A stretch of 64,000 bases of DNA from Tateyamaria sp. syn59 (GCF_007995245.1 NZ_VCBA01000001.1:1-64000), one strand, 5' to 3'. Shown: positions 9,080 through 17,274, counted from the first letter of the stretch. Program-made: numbers and translations. Notes: generated by a model from the letters alone, not told the origin.

Positions 9080-9169
9080 CTACAGACCGCCCAACAGGCC
9101 CAGCGTCACGCCAAACATCAGCGCAAGCAGCGCGGCAAAGGCGATTTTCTGAAATGCGGTTGGCTCCAT
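9080..9169 (-). CDS. Very small single-span membrane peptide (29 residues)
   Basis: Reading the minus strand from the ATG at 9169 gives a 29-codon frame ending in TAG at 9080. The product has a short polar N-terminus (MEPTAFQKI) and then one hydrophobic helix of about 20 residues. It lies one base before the TTG that starts the M23 peptidase frame, so it may serve as the leader of the operon or help translation of that weak start. It is too short for most gene finders. No family is recognised. Support is the clean frame, the membrane-like composition and its spacing to the next gene. Confidence 0.5.
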   Translation of the reverse strand: MEPTAFQKIAFAALLALMFGVTLGLLGGL

Positions 9170-9316
9170 CCCGGACTTCCCTGTTGGCTATCAGACATAT
9201 AGCCCCTTTGCTGATGCGGCACTAGGGGGGCACGCGTCCGCTCCTCTGCATGAGAGGTGTGATGCGCAAACGACTGGCGCAAGGGGAAAGATTTGCGCAT
9301 TGCGTCATATGCGGGG

Positions 9317-10117
9317 CTAGCGCCGCGTGGGCTTGCGTGTGCGACGCGGTTTGCCCTTGGGTTTCGCCGCGCCGGTCTCCGGTTCGGGGTCGAGACCCAG
9401 CTGGTCGCGCAGGACGCGGCGTCGAACTTCTTCGACCGTGCCCTGTTTCAGATCGCCCAGTTGGAACGGGCCGTAGCTGACCCGGATCAGCCGGTTTACC
9501 GACAAGCCGATGCTGTCCATGGCGCGCCGGATTTCGCGGTTCTTGCCCTCGCGCAGCCCCACTGTCAGCCACGCATTGGCGCCCTGTTGCCGGTCAAGCG
9601 TGACTTGCATGGGTTGGAAGCGCTCACCCTCGACCGTAATGCCCTTTCGCAGTGGCTCAAGCTGTGGGTCGGTGGGCCGCCCGTTCACCCGCACACGGTA
9701 GCGGCGCATCCAGCCGGTGGAGGGCAGTTCCAGCTTGCGCTTGATCCCGCCATCATTGGTCAGGAGCAGGAGCCCCTCTGAATTTAGGTCCAGCCGCCCG
9801 ATGCTCATCACCCTTGGCATGTCTTCGGGCAGGGCGTCGAAGATGGTCTTCCGCCCTTGTTCGTCTTTGGTTGTCGTCACGAGGCCCGCGGGCTTGTGGT
9901 AGAGCCAGAGCCGTTCCGGCTCGGCCGCTTGCAGGGGTTTGCCATCGACGCTGATCTTGTCGGCATCCGTGACGTTCAGCGCCGGACTGTCGATGCGCTT
10001 GCCGTTCACGCTGACGCGGCCTGCGGCAATGATCTCTTCGGCGCCGCGGCGGCTGGCGATGCCGGCGCGGGCGAGAACCTTGGCGATGCGGTCGCCTTTC
10101 GGGGTGCTGTCGGTCAT
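9317..10117 (-). CDS. rluB: Pseudouridine synthase, RluB/RsuA family
   Basis: The 266-residue protein starts with an S4 RNA-binding domain (RIAKVLARAGIASRRGAEEII, residues 9-29) followed by the pseudouridine synthase domain. The catalytic Asp lies in GRLDLNSEGLLLLTNDG near residue 109; NREIRRAMDSIGLSVNRLIRV is the second conserved block. RluB makes pseudouridine in helix 89 of 23S rRNA, while RsuA and RluE/F differ in target, so the exact symbol is the less certain part. The C-terminal 25 residues are a basic Lys/Arg/Pro-rich tail common in alphaproteobacteria. The gene is divergent from tadA, with 56 bases between the starts. Confidence 0.9.
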   Translation of the reverse strand: MTDSTPKGDRIAKVLARAGIASRRGAEEIIAAGRVSVNGKRIDSPALNVTDADKISVDGKPLQAAEPERLWLYHKPAGLVTTTKDEQGRKTIFDALPEDMPRVMSIGRLDLNSEGLLLLTNDGGIKRKLELPSTGWMRRYRVRVNGRPTDPQLEPLRKGITVEGERFQPMQVTLDRQQGANAWLTVGLREGKNREIRRAMDSIGLSVNRLIRVSYGPFQLGDLKQGTVEEVRRRVLRDQLGLDPEPETGAAKPKGKPRRTRKPTRR

Positions 10118-10173
10118 AGGGTGCCCTTAGCGGTGGGTTGCGCGCCACGCAAGCGGCGTGGCAGTGGAAGGAG

Positions 10174-10623
10174 ATGGAGTTTCGGTCGTTCATGGATCAG
10201 GCGCTGGAAGAGGCGCGGGCAGCGGGCGCGCGCGGCGAGGTGCCTGTGGGCGCGGTGGTCGTGTCGCCCGAAGGACAGATCGTGGCGCGGGCCGGGAACC
10301 GTACGCGGGAGCTGAGCGATCCGACGGCCCATGCAGAGGTGCTGGCAATCCGCGCGGCCTGTGCGGATGCCGGGTCGGAACGGTTGGTCGGTCATGATCT
10401 TTACGTGACGCTGGAGCCTTGCGCGATGTGTGCGGCGGCCATTGCGGCTGCGCGGATCGGGCGTTTGTATTACGGGGCGTCTGATCCAAAATCGGGCGGT
10501 GTTGCCCACGGGGCGCGGGTGTTTTCGCATGCCCAGTCCCATCATGTGCCGGAGGTTTATGACGGGATTGGTGGAAGCGAGGCTGAAGAGATGTTGAAAC
10601 GCTTTTTTGCATCTCGCCGGTAG
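10174..10623 (+). CDS. tadA: tRNA(Arg) adenosine(34) deaminase
   Basis: The 149-residue protein has the full zinc-deaminase signature: HAEVLAIRAA (zinc His and catalytic Glu), then PCAMCAAAI with the two zinc-binding Cys. It converts A34 to inosine in the anticodon of tRNA-Arg(ACG) and is normally essential. The ATG at 10174 follows AAGGAG with no spacer, so initiation might instead use the in-frame TTG at 10138 or the ATG at 10192; 10174 gives the family's usual length. A double-hairpin element lies between its stop and the convergent UPF0173 gene. Confidence 0.92.
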   Translation: MEFRSFMDQALEEARAAGARGEVPVGAVVVSPEGQIVARAGNRTRELSDPTAHAEVLAIRAACADAGSERLVGHDLYVTLEPCAMCAAAIAAARIGRLYYGASDPKSGGVAHGARVFSHAQSHHVPEVYDGIGGSEAEEMLKRFFASRR

Positions 10624-10678
10624 CCGTTTTCTTTGAAAGAAAACGGGCCAGAATTTCTGGAAAATTTCGGGTACGCGG
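10624..10678 (-). repeat. Double-hairpin 3' element, copy 1
   Basis: On the minus strand, directly after the UPF0173 stop, a weak AT-rich hairpin is followed by a strong one with arms CCGTTTTCTTT and AAAGAAAACGG. The whole 55-base unit aligns with the element at 33842-33904, which also begins at the stop of a minus-strand gene. It also lies one base after the tadA stop, so it may serve as a bidirectional terminator for the convergent pair. Confidence 0.6.
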
Positions 10679-11371
10679 TCAGAGAGAGATGGGTTTCATC
10701 ACCTCGGGTTCGATCACCTTGACTCCGGGCAGACCTTCGCGCAGCACGTCTGCGGATTGTTCGAGAAGCGGGAACGTCCTGTAATGACACGGGATTACCG
10801 TTTCGAAGTGGAAGTAGTGGCGCGCGGCATATGCCGCCCCTGCCATGTCCATCGTATAGTAGCCGCCCGCCGACAGGAGGCCGATGTCGGGTTTGTGGTA
10901 GTCCCCAATCCATTGCATGTCGGCCATGATATCTGTGTCGCCGGAGATGTAGATCACCTTCTCTTCGCCCCGGATGATGAAGCCGCATTCCTGGCCTGAA
11001 TAGCGCGGATTTGCGTCCTCACCGATGGAGGAAGAGTGCGAGGCTGGCACCAGGGTCGCGGTGACATTTCCGAGGCTGATCGTGCCGCCGCGACCGTATG
11101 CGTGACCTTGGATCGCTCCCTGTGCAAAGAGGAGGTTGCCCAGTTCGAAGATGGCCGAGACGGGCGCGCCGGTTTTCTTGCTGATCTCGACGATGTCCGA
11201 GGTGTGGTCGAAATGGCCGTGCGTCACGAGGATATGTGTGGCGTCTTGGAGGGCCGCTTCATGCTGGTCTTTAGCGAGCATGGGGTTGCCGGTGAGCCAG
11301 GGGTCGATCAGTAGGACCTGGTCCTCAATCTCGATGCGGAAGCTGCCGTGGCCAAGCCAGATGATGTTCAT
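10679..11371 (-). CDS. UPF0173 metal-dependent hydrolase (metallo-beta-lactamase fold)
   Basis: The 230-residue protein has the MBL-fold metal motif THGHFDH (about residues 50-56), a further His at PASHS, Asp in SGDTDI, and a C-terminal His in IPCHYRTF, giving a complete binuclear metal site. The start MNIIWLGHGSFRIE is typical of the UPF0173 family (MBL-fold hydrolases related to UlaG). The substrate is unknown; relatives hydrolyse lactone or phosphodiester bonds. It is cytosolic, with no signal peptide. The gene is convergent with tadA and stands alone, with about 265 bases to the next gene upstream. Confidence 0.9.
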   Translation of the reverse strand: MNIIWLGHGSFRIEIEDQVLLIDPWLTGNPMLAKDQHEAALQDATHILVTHGHFDHTSDIVEISKKTGAPVSAIFELGNLLFAQGAIQGHAYGRGGTISLGNVTATLVPASHSSSIGEDANPRYSGQECGFIIRGEEKVIYISGDTDIMADMQWIGDYHKPDIGLLSAGGYYTMDMAGAAYAARHYFHFETVIPCHYRTFPLLEQSADVLREGLPGVKVIEPEVMKPISL

Positions 11372-11413
11372 GTTAGTCTCCCTTTTTGGGCGAGTTTAGC
11401 GCCTGTTTCCGGC

Positions 11414-11437
11414 TGCGGGAGCCTCCGGCGGCGGTTT
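11414..11437. repeat. 24-base dispersed repeat, copy 1
   Basis: The 24 bases TGCGGGAGCCTCCGGCGG plus CGGTTT recur as an exact reverse complement at 15665-15688. Both copies are intergenic. The CCTCCGGCGG core and the following T run here (seven T to 11440) resemble the 3'-flanking elements common in Rhodobacterales and could act as terminators. Confidence 0.6.
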
Positions 11438-11637
11438 TTTTGGCAAAGTGAAGAGGGATGCGATTCGCGGCGTGATTTACTCGGTTTTAGAGAAGGTTAG
11501 GCGACGGAAGTGTGATGCACCGCACATGCACAACCTGTACACAGCCCGTGCACTGCATTGGAGCATCCTGTGTCGGGCTAACCTGGCGTGCGGTGCCCCC
11601 TCTTGAACCGCGCGGGTTGAAGGGTAGGTGAGGTTTT

Positions 11638-12279
11638 ATGGAACTCTTGCGTCAGATTGACGGGTATTGCGAGCGGGTGGGGCCGCACTATTGGGCCGAG
11701 CCGGTCAATGCGGTGACCAATGCCGCCTTTGTTCTGGCCGCGCTCTGGATGTGGCGGCGTAGCGCGGGGGTGCCGTTGGCGCGTGCCTTGTGCGGTGTTC
11801 TGGCGCTGATTGGGCTGGGCAGTTACCTGTTTCATACCCATGCGCAGGTCTGGTCGGCCATTGTTGATGTGGTGCCCATCGCGGCGTTCATCCTTTTGTA
11901 CATCTTTGCCATCAACCGGGATGTGTGGGGGATGCGGACGGGCTGGGCGCTGGGCGCCACGGCGCTGTTTTTCCCCTATGCCGCCGCGACCGTGCCACTG
12001 TTTCAATACGTGCCTGTGCTGGGTGTATCGGCGAGCTATTTACCTGTTCCAACCCTGATCCTGATCTATGCCGCGCTGCTGTATCGGCGTCACCCGGATC
12101 TTGCGCGCGGGTTTGCTATTGGGGCCGCCATCCTGCTGGTGTCCCTGACGGCGCGTTCCGTCGATGAAATGCTTTGCGCGCAGATCCCGCTGGGCACTCA
12201 TTTCCTGTGGCACATCCTGAATGGCGTCATGCTGGGCTGGATGATCGAGGTGTATGTGCGTCATATGCGCAGCCAATAA
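11638..12279 (+). CDS. Ceramidase-family membrane protein
   Basis: The 213-residue product has about seven hydrophobic helices and the zinc-hydrolase pattern of the alkaline ceramidase/CREST superfamily: an N-terminal PHYWAEPVNAVTNAAF, then GLGSYLFHTHAQ with the Ser and His (about residues 61-72), and a C-terminal GTHFLWHILNGVM with two further His. These residues form the zinc site in known members, so amidohydrolase activity on a lipid is likely but the substrate is unknown; marine alphaproteobacteria contain several amide-linked lipids. A GGTGAGG ribosome-binding site precedes the ATG. The gene is followed 68 bases later by gatC. Confidence 0.85.
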   Translation: MELLRQIDGYCERVGPHYWAEPVNAVTNAAFVLAALWMWRRSAGVPLARALCGVLALIGLGSYLFHTHAQVWSAIVDVVPIAAFILLYIFAINRDVWGMRTGWALGATALFFPYAAATVPLFQYVPVLGVSASYLPVPTLILIYAALLYRRHPDLARGFAIGAAILLVSLTARSVDEMLCAQIPLGTHFLWHILNGVMLGWMIEVYVRHMRSQ

Positions 12280-12347
12280 GGGGCCAACAGGCTTGAAGGC
12301 GCACCCGCCCCGCGATAAAGCCGCCCAAGACGCAAAAGAGGGATTTC

Positions 12348-12635
12348 ATGTCCATCGATCAAAGCACCGCCGCGCGCGTGGCGAAACTGGCCCGGATCAA
12401 GGTCGAGGAGGATCAGCTTCCGGCCCTGGCCGCTGAATTCAATACGATCCTTGGCTTCATCGAGCAGCTGAGTGAGGTGGATGTCGAGGGCGTGGAGCCG
12501 ATGACCTCCGTCACACCGCAGCGCCTCAAGCGGCGCGTGGACGAGGTGACCGATGGCGGCCAGCAGAACAAGGTGCTGGCCAATGCCCCCGACGCCCGCG
12601 AGGGGTTCTTTGCCGTGCCAAAGGTGGTTGAATAA
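12348..12635 (+). CDS. gatC: Asp/Glu-tRNA(Asn/Gln) amidotransferase subunit C
   Basis: This 95-residue protein has the GatC length and layout: an N-terminal helix ([13 protein letters not shown]), [25 protein letters not shown] in the middle and a C-terminal FFAVPKVVE. GatC clasps the GatA and GatB subunits in the complex that amidates misacylated Glu-tRNA(Gln) or Asp-tRNA(Asn). Its stop overlaps the gatA start by one base (TAATG), so the two are cotranslated. gatB is not in this window. Confidence 0.95.
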   Translation: MSIDQSTAARVAKLARIKVEEDQLPALAAEFNTILGFIEQLSEVDVEGVEPMTSVTPQRLKRRVDEVTDGGQQNKVLANAPDAREGFFAVPKVVE

Positions 12636-14119
12636 TGGCTGATTTGAACAAGCTGGGGCTAGCAGAGGCCCGTGATGCACTGCGCAAGGGTGATGTGACA
12701 TCTGTCGACTTGACCGAGGCGTGTCTGACCGAGATCGAAGGGGCAGGGGCGTTGAACGCTTTTGTCCACAACACGCCCGAGATTGCGCGTGAGCAGGCCA
12801 AGGCGGCGGATGCGCGGATCAAGGCCGGTGATGCGCCTGACATGTGCGGGTTGCCCATTGGCATCAAGGACCTGTTCTGCACGAAAGGCGTGCCGAGCCA
12901 GGCCGGGAGCCGGATTCTGGAAGGGTTCCTGCCGGAATATGAGAGTACGGTCAGCGGCAACCTGCTGGATGCCGGTGCGGTCATGCTGGGCAAGTTGAAC
13001 ATGGATGAGTTCGCCATGGGATCGTCGAACGAGACGTCCGTGTATGGCAATGCTGTGAACCCATGGCGGCGTGGCAATGATGAGGCGGCGTTGACGCCGG
13101 GCGGGTCGTCCGGCGGGTCGGCTTCTGCTGTGGCCGCTGATCTGTGTTTGGCGGCCACTGGCACCGATACGGGCGGGTCTATTCGCCAGCCTGCGGCCTT
13201 CACCGGCATCACGGGCATCAAGCCTACCTATGGGCGGTGTTCGCGTTGGGGGGTGGTGGCCTTTGCCTCGTCCCTCGATCAAGCGGGGCCGATGACCAAG
13301 TCGGTGCGCGATGCGGCGATCATGCTGGAAACCATGTGCAGCCACGATCCGAAGGATTCCACCAGCGCCGATCTGCCGGTGCCGAATTTCGAGGCCATGC
13401 TGACCGGCGACATCAAGGGCAAGAAGATCGGTATTCCAAAGGAGTACCGCATGGACGGGATGCCCGATGAGATCGAGACGCTGTGGACGCAGGGCCGCGA
13501 GATGCTGGCCGATGCGGGTGCGGAGATTGTCGATATTTCGCTGCCCCATACCAAGTACGCTCTGCCTGCTTACTATGTCATTGCGCCTGCTGAGGCGTCC
13601 TCGAACCTCGCCCGCTATGACGGGGTGCGCTATGGGCATCGCGCCAAGCTGGACCAGGGCGATGGCATCACCGAGATGTATGAAAAAACTCGCGCCGAGG
13701 GCTTTGGCGACGAGGTGAAACGTCGCGTGATGATCGGCACCTATGTGCTGAGTGCCGGCTTTTACGACGCCTACTACAACCGGGCGCGGAAGGTGCGGAC
13801 GCTGATCAAGAAAGACTTTGAGGATGTCTTTGCCCAAGGCATCGATGCGATCCTGACGCCTGCGACGCCGTCGGCCGCTTTTGGATTGGGCGAGGCGTCG
13901 GATGATCCGGTGCAGATGTATCTGAACGACGTGTTCACCGTGACCGTCAACATGGCAGGTCTGCCGGGTATTGCCGTGCCAGCGGGAACCGATGCGCAGG
14001 GTTTGCCGTTGGGCCTGCAGTTGATTGGCCGTCCATGGGAAGAGGGTGATTTGCTGAACACCGCTTATGCGCTAGAGGCACGGGCGGGATTTGTAGCAAA
14101 ACCGCGGAAATGGTGGTAG
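12635..14119 (+). CDS. gatA: Asp/Glu-tRNA(Asn/Gln) amidotransferase subunit A
   Basis: The 494-residue protein is the amidase-signature subunit that releases ammonia from glutamine. The Ser-cisSer-Lys triad is visible: Lys in [13 protein letters not shown] (about residue 76), and the two serines in [12 protein letters not shown] and in [11 protein letters not shown] (about residues 150-180). Ammonia is channelled to GatB, which amidates Glu-tRNA(Gln) or Asp-tRNA(Asn). The length fits the family. It is coupled to gatC, and the next plus-strand gene starts 34 bases downstream. Confidence 0.97.
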   Translation: MADLNKLGLAEARDALRKGDVTSVDLTEACLTEIEGAGALNAFVHNTPEIAREQAKAADARIKAGDAPDMCGLPIGIKDLFCTKGVPSQAGSRILEGFLPEYESTVSGNLLDAGAVMLGKLNMDEFAMGSSNETSVYGNAVNPWRRGNDEAALTPGGSSGGSASAVAADLCLAATGTDTGGSIRQPAAFTGITGIKPTYGRCSRWGVVAFASSLDQAGPMTKSVRDAAIMLETMCSHDPKDSTSADLPVPNFEAMLTGDIKGKKIGIPKEYRMDGMPDEIETLWTQGREMLADAGAEIVDISLPHTKYALPAYYVIAPAEASSNLARYDGVRYGHRAKLDQGDGITEMYEKTRAEGFGDEVKRRVMIGTYVLSAGFYDAYYNRARKVRTLIKKDFEDVFAQGIDAILTPATPSAAFGLGEASDDPVQMYLNDVFTVTVNMAGLPGIAVPAGTDAQGLPLGLQLIGRPWEEGDLLNTAYALEARAGFVAKPRKWW

Positions 14120-14153
14120 TTCGGTTCGATCAAAACCCAAAAGGGTAGCGCAG

Positions 14154-14969
14154 ATGATACGTTTCCGCAGTTTCCTGATCCTCGGCGCCGTGGCCGGACT
14201 GGCCGCGTGCCAGCCCGCAATCCCCGACAGCAACCCGGATGAATTTGTCAATCCGGGCCGTGGCGTGGGATTTGACAATCCCAATACGCTGGCCGCCCGC
14301 GAGGCCCGCGATGCGCAACTGACTGGACCTGTGGTACAACCCGCCCCGGCTGTGGGTGCGCAAACGCTGCCGCCTTCTACGGCCGGGCAAGCCTCTGGCG
14401 CGGCGGGGCGCCCGGTTCAGGGTCAGACGCCGCGTGCTGTGTCGAACCCTGCATCGCTGGATGCCGAGCTTGCACAGATTGCCGCCGAAAACGATGCCGC
14501 GGCAGCGCAGGCCAATTCCGGTAGGGCGGTCGTCAATGCAAGCCCTTCCAATGCAGCGCCCGTGATCCTGAACAATCCGGGCATTTCGGATGAGAATGAC
14601 TTTGATGCGGTGTCGTCTCGCCAGTCCATCGAGAGCGATGCCGCCCGTTTGGAAGCGAACCGGCAGCAGTATCAGGTCGTGCAGCCTACCGCCTTGCCCT
14701 CAAGAGCGGAAAGTGCGCAGCCGAATGTCGTCCAGTACGCCCTGCAGACGCGGCATCCCAAGGGCACGCAAGTGCATCGCCGGTTCGGTGTCGGTTCAGC
14801 TGCGCGTTTTGAACGCAATTGCGCAGCATACAATTCCGCCGACGAGGCGCAGATCGACTTTCTGGCCCGCGGCGGGCCTGAGCGGGATCGCCAAGGGCTG
14901 GACCCCGATGGGGATGGTTATGCCTGCGCATGGGACCCGGCCCCGTTCCGTCGGGCGGCTGGCAACTGA
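14154..14969 (+). CDS. Lipoprotein with C-terminal excalibur-type calcium-binding motif
   Basis: The 271-residue protein begins with a lipoprotein signal peptide (ILGAVAGLAACQ, lipobox Cys near residue 20). A long Ala/Gln/Pro/Asn-rich, low-complexity middle probably spans the periplasm. At the C-terminus is a small domain with a Cys pair (ERNCAAYNSADEA and YACAWDPAPF) around DPDGDGYAC, the calcium-binding loop of the excalibur fold. Function is unknown; excalibur domains often occur on surface proteins. Its last 40 bases overlap the frame of the following amidase, which implies cotranslation. Confidence 0.75.
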   Translation: MIRFRSFLILGAVAGLAACQPAIPDSNPDEFVNPGRGVGFDNPNTLAAREARDAQLTGPVVQPAPAVGAQTLPPSTAGQASGAAGRPVQGQTPRAVSNPASLDAELAQIAAENDAAAAQANSGRAVVNASPSNAAPVILNNPGISDENDFDAVSSRQSIESDAARLEANRQQYQVVQPTALPSRAESAQPNVVQYALQTRHPKGTQVHRRFGVGSAARFERNCAAYNSADEAQIDFLARGGPERDRQGLDPDGDGYACAWDPAPFRRAAGN

Positions 14970-15634
14970 TCGTCCACCAGCATACATCGGCCAATTGCGG
15001 ACTGCGCCGTGACGGGCTGCGGCCCACCCATGTTGTGCTGCACTACACGGCCATGGCGACGGCCGAGGCGGCGATTGAGCGGCTGTGCGACCCGGCGGCC
15101 GAAGTCTCGGCGCATTACGTGATCTGCAAGACGGGGCGGGTGACCCAGCTGGTGCCGGAGGGCCTGCGCGCCTGGCATGCGGGGGCTGGGGAATGGGACG
15201 GATTGCAGGACATCAACTCACGGTCGATCGGCATCGAACTGGATAATGATGGGCAGGGGCCTTTTGCGGCGGCGTTGATGCAAAGCCTTGAGGCGCTGTT
15301 GGCGAGCATCCTTGCGGGTTGGGCGATCCCGCCTGAAAATGTCATCGGGCATTCCGACATGGCGCCGGGTCGTAAGTTCGACCCCGGACCGTTCTTTGAT
15401 TGGGCGCGGCTTGAGGCGCGCGGCTTGGCCGCGCGACGTGTGGTAGAGGTGTGTCCATCCAGCACGGACAACGTCGCGTTTCGACATCTGGCGCGGGCTG
15501 CCGGATACGCCGCTGACGTGTCAGACGATGCGCTTCTTGCTACGGTACGCCTGCGCCATCGGCCAGACGCGACTGGGCCGCTTGGTCCCGAGGACTTCGC
15601 CGCATTGACACGCAGAACGCCGGTCTCCATTTGA
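14930..15634 (+). CDS. N-acetylmuramoyl-L-alanine amidase (AmpD-like, amidase_2)
   Basis: The 234-residue protein has the amidase_2 zinc site: HYTAM for the first His, then GHSDMAPGRKFDPG with a His and the Asp nine residues later, as in AmpD. It would cleave the lactyl-amide bond between muramic acid and the stem peptide, most likely on cytosolic anhydro-muropeptides during cell-wall recycling, since no signal peptide is visible. The ATG at 14930 lies inside the preceding lipoprotein gene (40-base overlap). A shorter start near the lipoprotein stop is possible because the conserved domain begins only around residue 20. rnpB follows on the same strand. Confidence 0.85.
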   Translation: MGPGPVPSGGWQLIVHQHTSANCGLRRDGLRPTHVVLHYTAMATAEAAIERLCDPAAEVSAHYVICKTGRVTQLVPEGLRAWHAGAGEWDGLQDINSRSIGIELDNDGQGPFAAALMQSLEALLASILAGWAIPPENVIGHSDMAPGRKFDPGPFFDWARLEARGLAARRVVEVCPSSTDNVAFRHLARAAGYAADVSDDALLATVRLRHRPDATGPLGPEDFAALTRRTPVSI

Positions 15635-15664
15635 GCGCCGCGATCCATCTTCATTTCGCCAGAT

Positions 15665-15688
15665 AAACCGCCGCCGGAGGCTCCCGCA
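15665..15688. repeat. 24-base dispersed repeat, copy 2 (inverted)
   Basis: This is the exact reverse complement of 11414-11437. It lies 30 bases after the amidase stop and about 86 bases before the RNase P RNA. In this orientation the T-rich end faces upstream. Confidence 0.6.
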
Positions 15689-15713
15689 CCCACCACTGGC
15701 GCAACACCACCCA

Positions 15714-15743
15714 TTGACGCGCCCCCGGTTCCACACGTATGCG
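15714..15743 (+). promoter_or_regulatory. Likely rnpB promoter
   Basis: TTGACG at 15714-15719 is a near-consensus -35 box. Eighteen bases later TATGCG (15738-15743) is a weak -10, and the first base of the RNase P RNA P1 stem is eight bases further on. Spacing supports a sigma-70 type promoter; the -10 is poor. Confidence 0.5.
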
Positions 15744-15750
15744 CGTCCGG

Positions 15751-16127
15751 CGCGGAGGGGCGGATGGCCGCGGCAGTGATGTCGAGGAAAGTCCGGACTC
15801 CCAGAAGCAGCGGTGCCGGGTAACACCCGGGCGGGGCAACCCGACGGAGAGCGCCACAGAAAACAGACTACTCCGGTCCGCCGGAGAAAAGGTGAAACGG
15901 TGGGGTAAGAGCCTACCGCCGGGCTGGCGACAGACCGGGCATGGCAAGCCCCACCGGGAGCAATGCCAAATAGGGATCGCGTGGACCGGCAACGGTCCGG
16001 GGCCGCTTCTGCCCCAGCAGGTCCGGGTTGGCAGCTAGAGCGGCACTGGCAACAGTGTCGCAAGATGAATGGTCATCTCGGGGCGGGCAACCGCCCTAGA
16101 CAGAATCCGGCTTACAGCCCCTCCGCG
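15751..16127 (+). ncRNA. rnpB: RNase P RNA, bacterial type A
   Basis: The RNA is the catalytic subunit of RNase P, which removes tRNA 5' leaders. Landmarks are the universally conserved GAGGAAAGTCCGGAC (CR I/P4 5' side, about 15781-15796), GGTAAGAG in the middle, AGATGAATGG near 16063, and ACAGAATCCGGCTTACAG (CR V, P4 3' side, 16100-16117). The ends pair as P1: CGCGGAGGGGC at 15751 with GCCCCTCCGCG ending at 16127. A T run at 16130-16135 directly after P1 suggests termination there. Several long open frames cross this region on both strands and are not genes. Ends are set by P1 and could differ by a few bases. Confidence 0.95.
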
Positions 16128-16263
16128 CGTTTTTTCTGCTCCTGTGGCTGAACCCGCTCCGGTCGGGGTTGACTCGAGGCGGGGCGCGGGTAAAAGCGCG
16201 TTTCAAGATGAATTTCCCGCTGGCGGGCCGAGCAGGCTTTTCTGGCGATGCAGGAGACAGAAC

Positions 16264-16431
16264 ATGGCCAAGCCAACCACGATCAAGATCCGCCTGAATT
16301 CGAGCGCAGGCACCGGCCACTTCTATGTGACCAAGAAAAACGCACGCACCATGACCGAGAAGATGGTCGTACGGAAGTACGATCCCGTGGCGCGCAAGCA
16401 CGTTGAATACAAGGAAGGCAAGATCAAGTAA
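16264..16431 (+). CDS. rpmG: 50S ribosomal protein L33
   Basis: The 55-residue basic protein matches L33: [11 protein letters not shown] at the start, [11 protein letters not shown] in the middle and a C-terminal [17 protein letters not shown]. It is the zinc-independent (C-) form, since the four Cys of C+ L33 are absent. The ATG at 16264 is used; a frame open further upstream runs through the end of rnpB and is not coding. A strong intrinsic terminator follows 20 bases after the stop. Confidence 0.96.
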   Translation: MAKPTTIKIRLNSSAGTGHFYVTKKNARTMTEKMVVRKYDPVARKHVEYKEGKIK

Positions 16432-16451
16432 GATCGCCCTCTTTTGATTTC

Positions 16452-16487
16452 AAAGGCCGCGCCCTCCGGGACGCGGCCTTTTTCTTT
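16452..16487 (+). terminator. Intrinsic terminator of rpmG
   Basis: Arms AAAGGCCGCG and CGCGGCCTTT, separated by ten bases, are followed by TTTCTTTT. This is a textbook rho-independent terminator 20 bases after the rpmG stop. Confidence 0.9.
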
Positions 16488-16502
16488 TCCTGGAGATGGA
16501 TC

Positions 16503-16775
16503 ATGGACAGCTTTAGGCTCACCCGCCGGTCAGATGGCCTTGTGTACCGCTTTGCGCGCGACGCGCAGGTGGCGAGATGCTATCGGCGCGCGGATCGGTC
16601 GGATCTGACCCTTGTCTGGGATGAGGTTCTAGGCTGGATCATGCGCGATCCGCAGAGCGTTGCGCTGGTTGGCCGGACATGGGAGGTGCGGGTGGCAGAG
16701 CAGGGCGCCCGCCCGCCCGCCCGAGGGCCCTTGGGTCACGGCGAAAGGGGCCAAGAGCTATGTCCTATGCATTAA
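16503..16775 (+). CDS. Small conserved-looking protein, apparently frameshifted at a GCCC tract
   Basis: The 90-residue frame begins MDSFRLTRRSDG and is well behaved up to about residue 67, with aromatic-rich segments such as VWDEVLGWIM and GRTWEVRV. It then meets four tandem GCCC units near 16706-16722, after which the reading (ARGPLGHGERGQ) looks arbitrary. In the other frame the same DNA reads PPEGPWVTAKGAKSYV, which looks like a natural continuation. Losing one GCCC unit would join the two frames and then run on into the downstream acetyltransferase frame. So the gene is either broken, slippery, or affected by a sequence error. The family is unknown. Confidence 0.5.
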   Translation: MDSFRLTRRSDGLVYRFARDAQVARCYRRADRSDLTLVWDEVLGWIMRDPQSVALVGRTWEVRVAEQGARPPARGPLGHGERGQELCPMH

Positions 16776-16791
16776 TAGAATAGGAGCAGAC

Positions 16792-17271
16792 ATGATGCAG
16801 GTCAGACCCACGACCAAAGCGGATTTGGCTGCCGTGGACGCGCTGTTGGCACGGACTTATCCTAAGTTGCTCAAGGCTGATTATCCCCCCTCCATCCTGG
16901 TGACAGCCCTGCCGATCATCAGCCGTGCGCAGCCTGCGCTGTTGAGTTGTGGAACTTACTACGTGGTCGAGGAGCACGGCGTGGTGCTTGGGGCAGGTGG
17001 GTGGACGGCGGACAAGTCCGACCCAACCCGCGCGTTTATCCGGCACGTTGTGACCGATGACCGTGCGCTGCGGCGCGGGATAGGACGCCGGCTGATGGCA
17101 CACATCTTTGATACGGCGCGGGCGCATGGGGTGACGCGGATGGAATGCTGGGCCACGCGCACGGCGGTTCCGTTCTATGCGGCGGTGGGATTTGAAAAGA
17201 TCGGTCTAATTGATGTGCCCTTGGCCGATGGGATCACGTTTCCATCGGTGCGGATGATGCGCGATCTTTAA
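16792..17271 (+). CDS. GNAT-family N-acetyltransferase
   Basis: The 159-residue protein has the GNAT core: VVLGAGGWTA (strand 4), FIRHVVTDDRALRRGIGRRLMAHI with the acetyl-CoA pyrophosphate loop of R/Q-x-x-G-x-G/A type written here as RRGIGRR, and AVPFYAAVGFEKI as the C-terminal motif B. The acceptor is unknown. ATG at 16792 is chosen because AGGAG ends five bases before it; a second ATG follows immediately. The frame stays open upstream into the slipped end of the preceding small gene. Confidence 0.88.
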   Translation: MMQVRPTTKADLAAVDALLARTYPKLLKADYPPSILVTALPIISRAQPALLSCGTYYVVEEHGVVLGAGGWTADKSDPTRAFIRHVVTDDRALRRGIGRRLMAHIFDTARAHGVTRMECWATRTAVPFYAAVGFEKIGLIDVPLADGITFPSVRMMRDL

Positions 17272-17274
17272 GGT

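Noticed and set aside
12659-13837. Long minus-strand open frame (392 codons)
   Set aside because: It is the antisense of gatA, whose motifs are clear.
15521-16063. Minus-strand frame and several plus-strand frames crossing the RNase P RNA
   Set aside because: The conserved RNase P RNA explains the sequence; these frames are chance.
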